Origin: CAZOOM01 sp964460795
Lineage (GTDB): Bacteria; Omnitrophota; Omnitrophia; Omnitrophales; Aquincolibacteriaceae
DNA: 64,000 nucleotides
NCBI GenBank assembly: GCA_964460795.1
Contig: CAYWRU010000006.1
Coordinates: 20,806 to 84,805, forward strand
Direction: 5' to 3'
Numbering within the stretch: position 1 is the first letter of the stretch; each line of letters opens with the position of its first letter. Below, one piece after another: positions 61,897 through 64,000 of this stretch. The notes beneath the pieces are model-generated. The model was not told the DNA's origin. It saw only the letters and a program-made list of their open reading frames with translations, and ran no database searches. The translations under genes were made by a program, and so were the position numbers.

Positions 61897-63948
61897 ATGG
61901 TTGAACCCAAAAAAGATCAGTTTTTTGACCGGGAGCTTTCCTGGCTGCAGTTTAACCGGCGGGTTTTGTCCGAGGCCATGGACGAAACGAATCCGCCGCT
62001 TGAACGTCTCAAGTTTGCCGGGATTGTCAGCTCTAATTTGGATGAATTTTTTATGGTCCGGGCCGCGGGCTGGAGCTCGCGCGATCCGGTAATCAAAGAT
62101 TATTACGCCAAGGCCTTTGCGCTCGCCGAGTCTCAGTCAAAATATTTTCTTGAGACCTTGGCTCCGGAACTGGAGCAAAAAGGAATCCGGCGTATTCAGC
62201 CCCAGGCGCTCAGTGATTCCCAGCGCGACTATGTCAAAAATCTTTTTCAGCGTGAAATCTTTCCGCTTTTAACCCCTATCGGACTTCGTGAGGATCATCC
62301 GATTCCCGTTTTTAGAAACCTGAGTCTTTACCGCGCCTTTTCTCTGAAAGAACCAACCAAGGAAGCCGAGAAAAAAATCGCGGTGGTTGAGATCCCCAAA
62401 AATTACTCGCGCATGATCACACTCATTGCCGATCAGGGGTTGGCTTTTATACTGCTTGAAGATGTGGTGGCGCTCTTTGCTTCGGAGCTTTTTCCTGGAT
62501 TTGAGATTTTGGATGCCGGACTTTTTCGCGTGACCCGCGCGGCAGAATTCACCATTGATGAAGAAAAAGATGAAGACTTTGCCAAACAAATGAGTGAGGC
62601 CCTGGCGTTACGGCTTCGCGGGGAAGTGGTGCGACTGGAATATCAGGGGCCGGAAGACATTCTGCGCCGGCTTAAAGTGGAACTCGAGGTTTCCGAGGCC
62701 AAGGTGTACCGGAATTCCGGATGGTTTGATTTGGCGCGCATTTCTCATTTGGCCTTTCAGCCGACTTTTCCTGAGCTGAAGCGGCCGGCGTGGACGCCTC
62801 AACCTTCTCCGGACTTTCAGCGCGAAGAAGATGTTTGGAAGCTGATCCGCGAAAAAGATGTCCTAGTCATGCCGCCGTATGAATCCTTTGATTCCTTTTT
62901 AAAATTCCTTGCCACAGCGGCGCACGACCCGGATGTCCTCGCCATTAAGCAGACGCTTTACCGCACCGGCGAATCCTCCCGCGTGATTCATCTTTTGGAA
63001 GAGGCCGCGCTCAATGGAAAACAAGTCATAGCGCTCTTGGAACTCAAGGCCCGTTTTGATGAGGAGCGAAATATTGAAGGAGCAGAGCGCTTGCTCAATG
63101 CCGGTGCCAGCGTCCTTTATGGCGTGGCGGGTTTTAAAACTCACGCCAAGGCTTGTCTCGTGGTTCGCCGCGAGCCGGAAGGAATCCGGCGCTATGTCCA
63201 TCTCGCTACCGGAAACTACAATGAAAAAACTGCCAAACTATATTCCGATATTGGTTTTTTTTCGTCCTCTTCGGATCTGGGACGGGATCTAAGTGCTTTC
63301 TTTAATCTCATTACCGGCTACTCGCATCCGGTCGGTTATTCTCAAATCGATGTCGCGCCTTATGGCCTGCGTCAAAAAATTCTTTCTCTGATTAATCGCG
63401 AGACTATGCGTTCCACGTCCGAAGAGCCGGGGCTCATTATGGCCAAAATGAATTCGCTCGTGGATCCGGAAATTATCGATGCGCTTTACAAGGCTTCACA
63501 AAAAGGCGTCAAAATTCAGTTGAATGTCCGCGGAATTTGCTGTCTTAAGCCGGGAATCAAAGGACTGAGTGAAACGATTGAAGTGACCAGCGTCGTGGAT
63601 ATGTTTCTTGAGCATAGCCGGATTTATTATTTCCAAAATGGGGGAGCCGGAGATATTTATCTGTCCAGCGCGGACTGGATGCCTCGAAACCTGGACCGGC
63701 GTCTAGAAATCTTCTGGCCTCTTATCGATGAAAAGGCTAAACGGCTGCTTTTGGATACCTTGAGGCTTTATTTCCGGGACAACCAAAAGGCCTGGGTCCT
63801 TCAAAGCGACGGGAATTATCAGAAAAAAGAGCAGGGATCAGAAAAGAAATTTCGAGTTCAGGAGCAGCTTTGCCGCCGCGCTCTGGATCAGGCCGAGGCG
63901 ACTCGGGATTCCGGAGAACTCAAGCCTCAAAAACCCAAATCAACGTAG
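61897..63948 (+). CDS. ppk: Polyphosphate kinase 1
   Basis: A 683-residue Ppk1 that makes polyphosphate from ATP reversibly. N-terminal block RELSWLQFNRRVLSEAMDE, catalytic domains with KQTLYRTGESSRVI, ELKARFDEERN, the phosphohistidine in GFKTHAKACLV and the ATP-binding HLATGNYNEKTAKLY. A later GDIYLSSADWMPRNLDRR block is also conserved. I start at 61897 because the family begins here and the upstream codons lie in the repeat. No SD is visible. Placement behind ppx and a ROK kinase suggests a shared polyphosphate economy. Confidence 0.95.
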   Translation: MVEPKKDQFFDRELSWLQFNRRVLSEAMDETNPPLERLKFAGIVSSNLDEFFMVRAAGWSSRDPVIKDYYAKAFALAESQSKYFLETLAPELEQKGIRRIQPQALSDSQRDYVKNLFQREIFPLLTPIGLREDHPIPVFRNLSLYRAFSLKEPTKEAEKKIAVVEIPKNYSRMITLIADQGLAFILLEDVVALFASELFPGFEILDAGLFRVTRAAEFTIDEEKDEDFAKQMSEALALRLRGEVVRLEYQGPEDILRRLKVELEVSEAKVYRNSGWFDLARISHLAFQPTFPELKRPAWTPQPSPDFQREEDVWKLIREKDVLVMPPYESFDSFLKFLATAAHDPDVLAIKQTLYRTGESSRVIHLLEEAALNGKQVIALLELKARFDEERNIEGAERLLNAGASVLYGVAGFKTHAKACLVVRREPEGIRRYVHLATGNYNEKTAKLYSDIGFFSSSSDLGRDLSAFFNLITGYSHPVGYSQIDVAPYGLRQKILSLINRETMRSTSEEPGLIMAKMNSLVDPEIIDALYKASQKGVKIQLNVRGICCLKPGIKGLSETIEVTSVVDMFLEHSRIYYFQNGGAGDIYLSSADWMPRNLDRRLEIFWPLIDEKAKRLLLDTLRLYFRDNQKAWVLQSDGNYQKKEQGSEKKFRVQEQLCRRALDQAEATRDSGELKPQKPKST

Positions 63949-63971
63949 ATTTCGAGTTCTGCGTTTTTTCT

Positions 63972-63994
63972 CCCTCTCCCCTTGTGGGAGAGGG
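63972..63994. repeat. Palindrome downstream of ppk
   Basis: CCCTCTCCC (63972-63980) and GGGAGAGGG (63986-63994) make a perfect nine-pair hairpin with loop CTTGT. CCCTCTCC-type palindromes are frequent dispersed repeats in many genomes. It may also stop transcription of ppk. The window ends just after it. Confidence 0.6.
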
Positions 63995-64000
63995 CAGGGT

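Noticed and set aside
1..64000. tRNA, rRNA, CRISPR arrays, prophage or IS transposase genes
   Set aside because: I looked through the intergenic regions and the coding products and found nothing convincing for any of these.

Overview
This 64 kb window looks like a chromosome segment of a Gram-negative-type (diderm) bacterium. The evidence is two TolC-type outer-membrane channels, two RND pumps, a lipobox protein and a GspC/PilP-like protein. My best guess for the lineage is Candidatus Omnitrophota (former OP3). It rests on one exceptionally long ORF studded with an R-S-E-[V/L/M]-R pentapeptide, a style of giant gene I associate with that phylum; I could not run a search. I found no rRNA, tRNA or CRISPR array.

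Layout. 1-3.8 kb: small membrane protein, Crp/Fnr regulator, hemerythrin-like protein behind a perfect TGTGA-N6-TCACA site, fused ADP-forming acyl-CoA synthetase. 3.8-11.3 kb: envelope proteins, ThrH, then a radical-SAM-rich run (B12-type, ThiH/HydG-like, COG0731-like) around a protoporphyrinogen-oxidase-type enzyme. 11.3-17.7 kb: NSS transporter with a 37-residue partner ORF, membrane pyrophosphatase behind a second TGTGA-N6-TCACA site, phosphatidylserine decarboxylase/synthase pair, LysE exporter. 17.7-26.7 kb: OsmC, a GT-C-like membrane protein, TypA, PQ-loop protein, VanY, small envelope proteins, an RRM protein with a long leader, DUF486, BatD-like protein. 26.7-31.8 kb: a minus-strand marR-tolC-RND operon with no adaptor gene. 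31.9-38.2 kb: HI0933-like flavoprotein, a probable independent ncRNA, a small secreted protein, pirin, PEGA protein and a GT2 enzyme. 38.3-51.5 kb: a single ORF of 4,381 codons. 51.5-52.1 kb: toxin-antitoxin pair between REP-like repeats. 52.1-59.2 kb: Cu/Ag-type metal efflux locus. 59.2-64 kb: ROK kinase, Ppx/GppA-HD, Ppk1.

The standout is the giant ORF. Behind a signal-peptide-like N-terminus it strings together a TraB/ChaN-like domain, a hexokinase, a glutamate dehydrogenase, a uridine-kinase-like domain with a destroyed P-loop, an adenylate kinase, a response-regulator receiver and several unrecognised modules. Eighteen copies of R-[S/A]-E-[V/L/M/I/A]-R are spread through it, mostly at module boundaries. 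Every copy uses different codons, so the conservation is at the protein level. A polyprotein with a processing or assembly tag is the most economical hypothesis.

A second theme is phosphoanhydride energy economy: ADP-forming acyl-CoA synthetase, membrane pyrophosphatase, Ppk1, Ppx and a ROK sugar kinase. A third is small dispersed repeats that have entered or abut coding regions (inside cusA, at the ThiH-like C-terminus, directly upstream of ppk).
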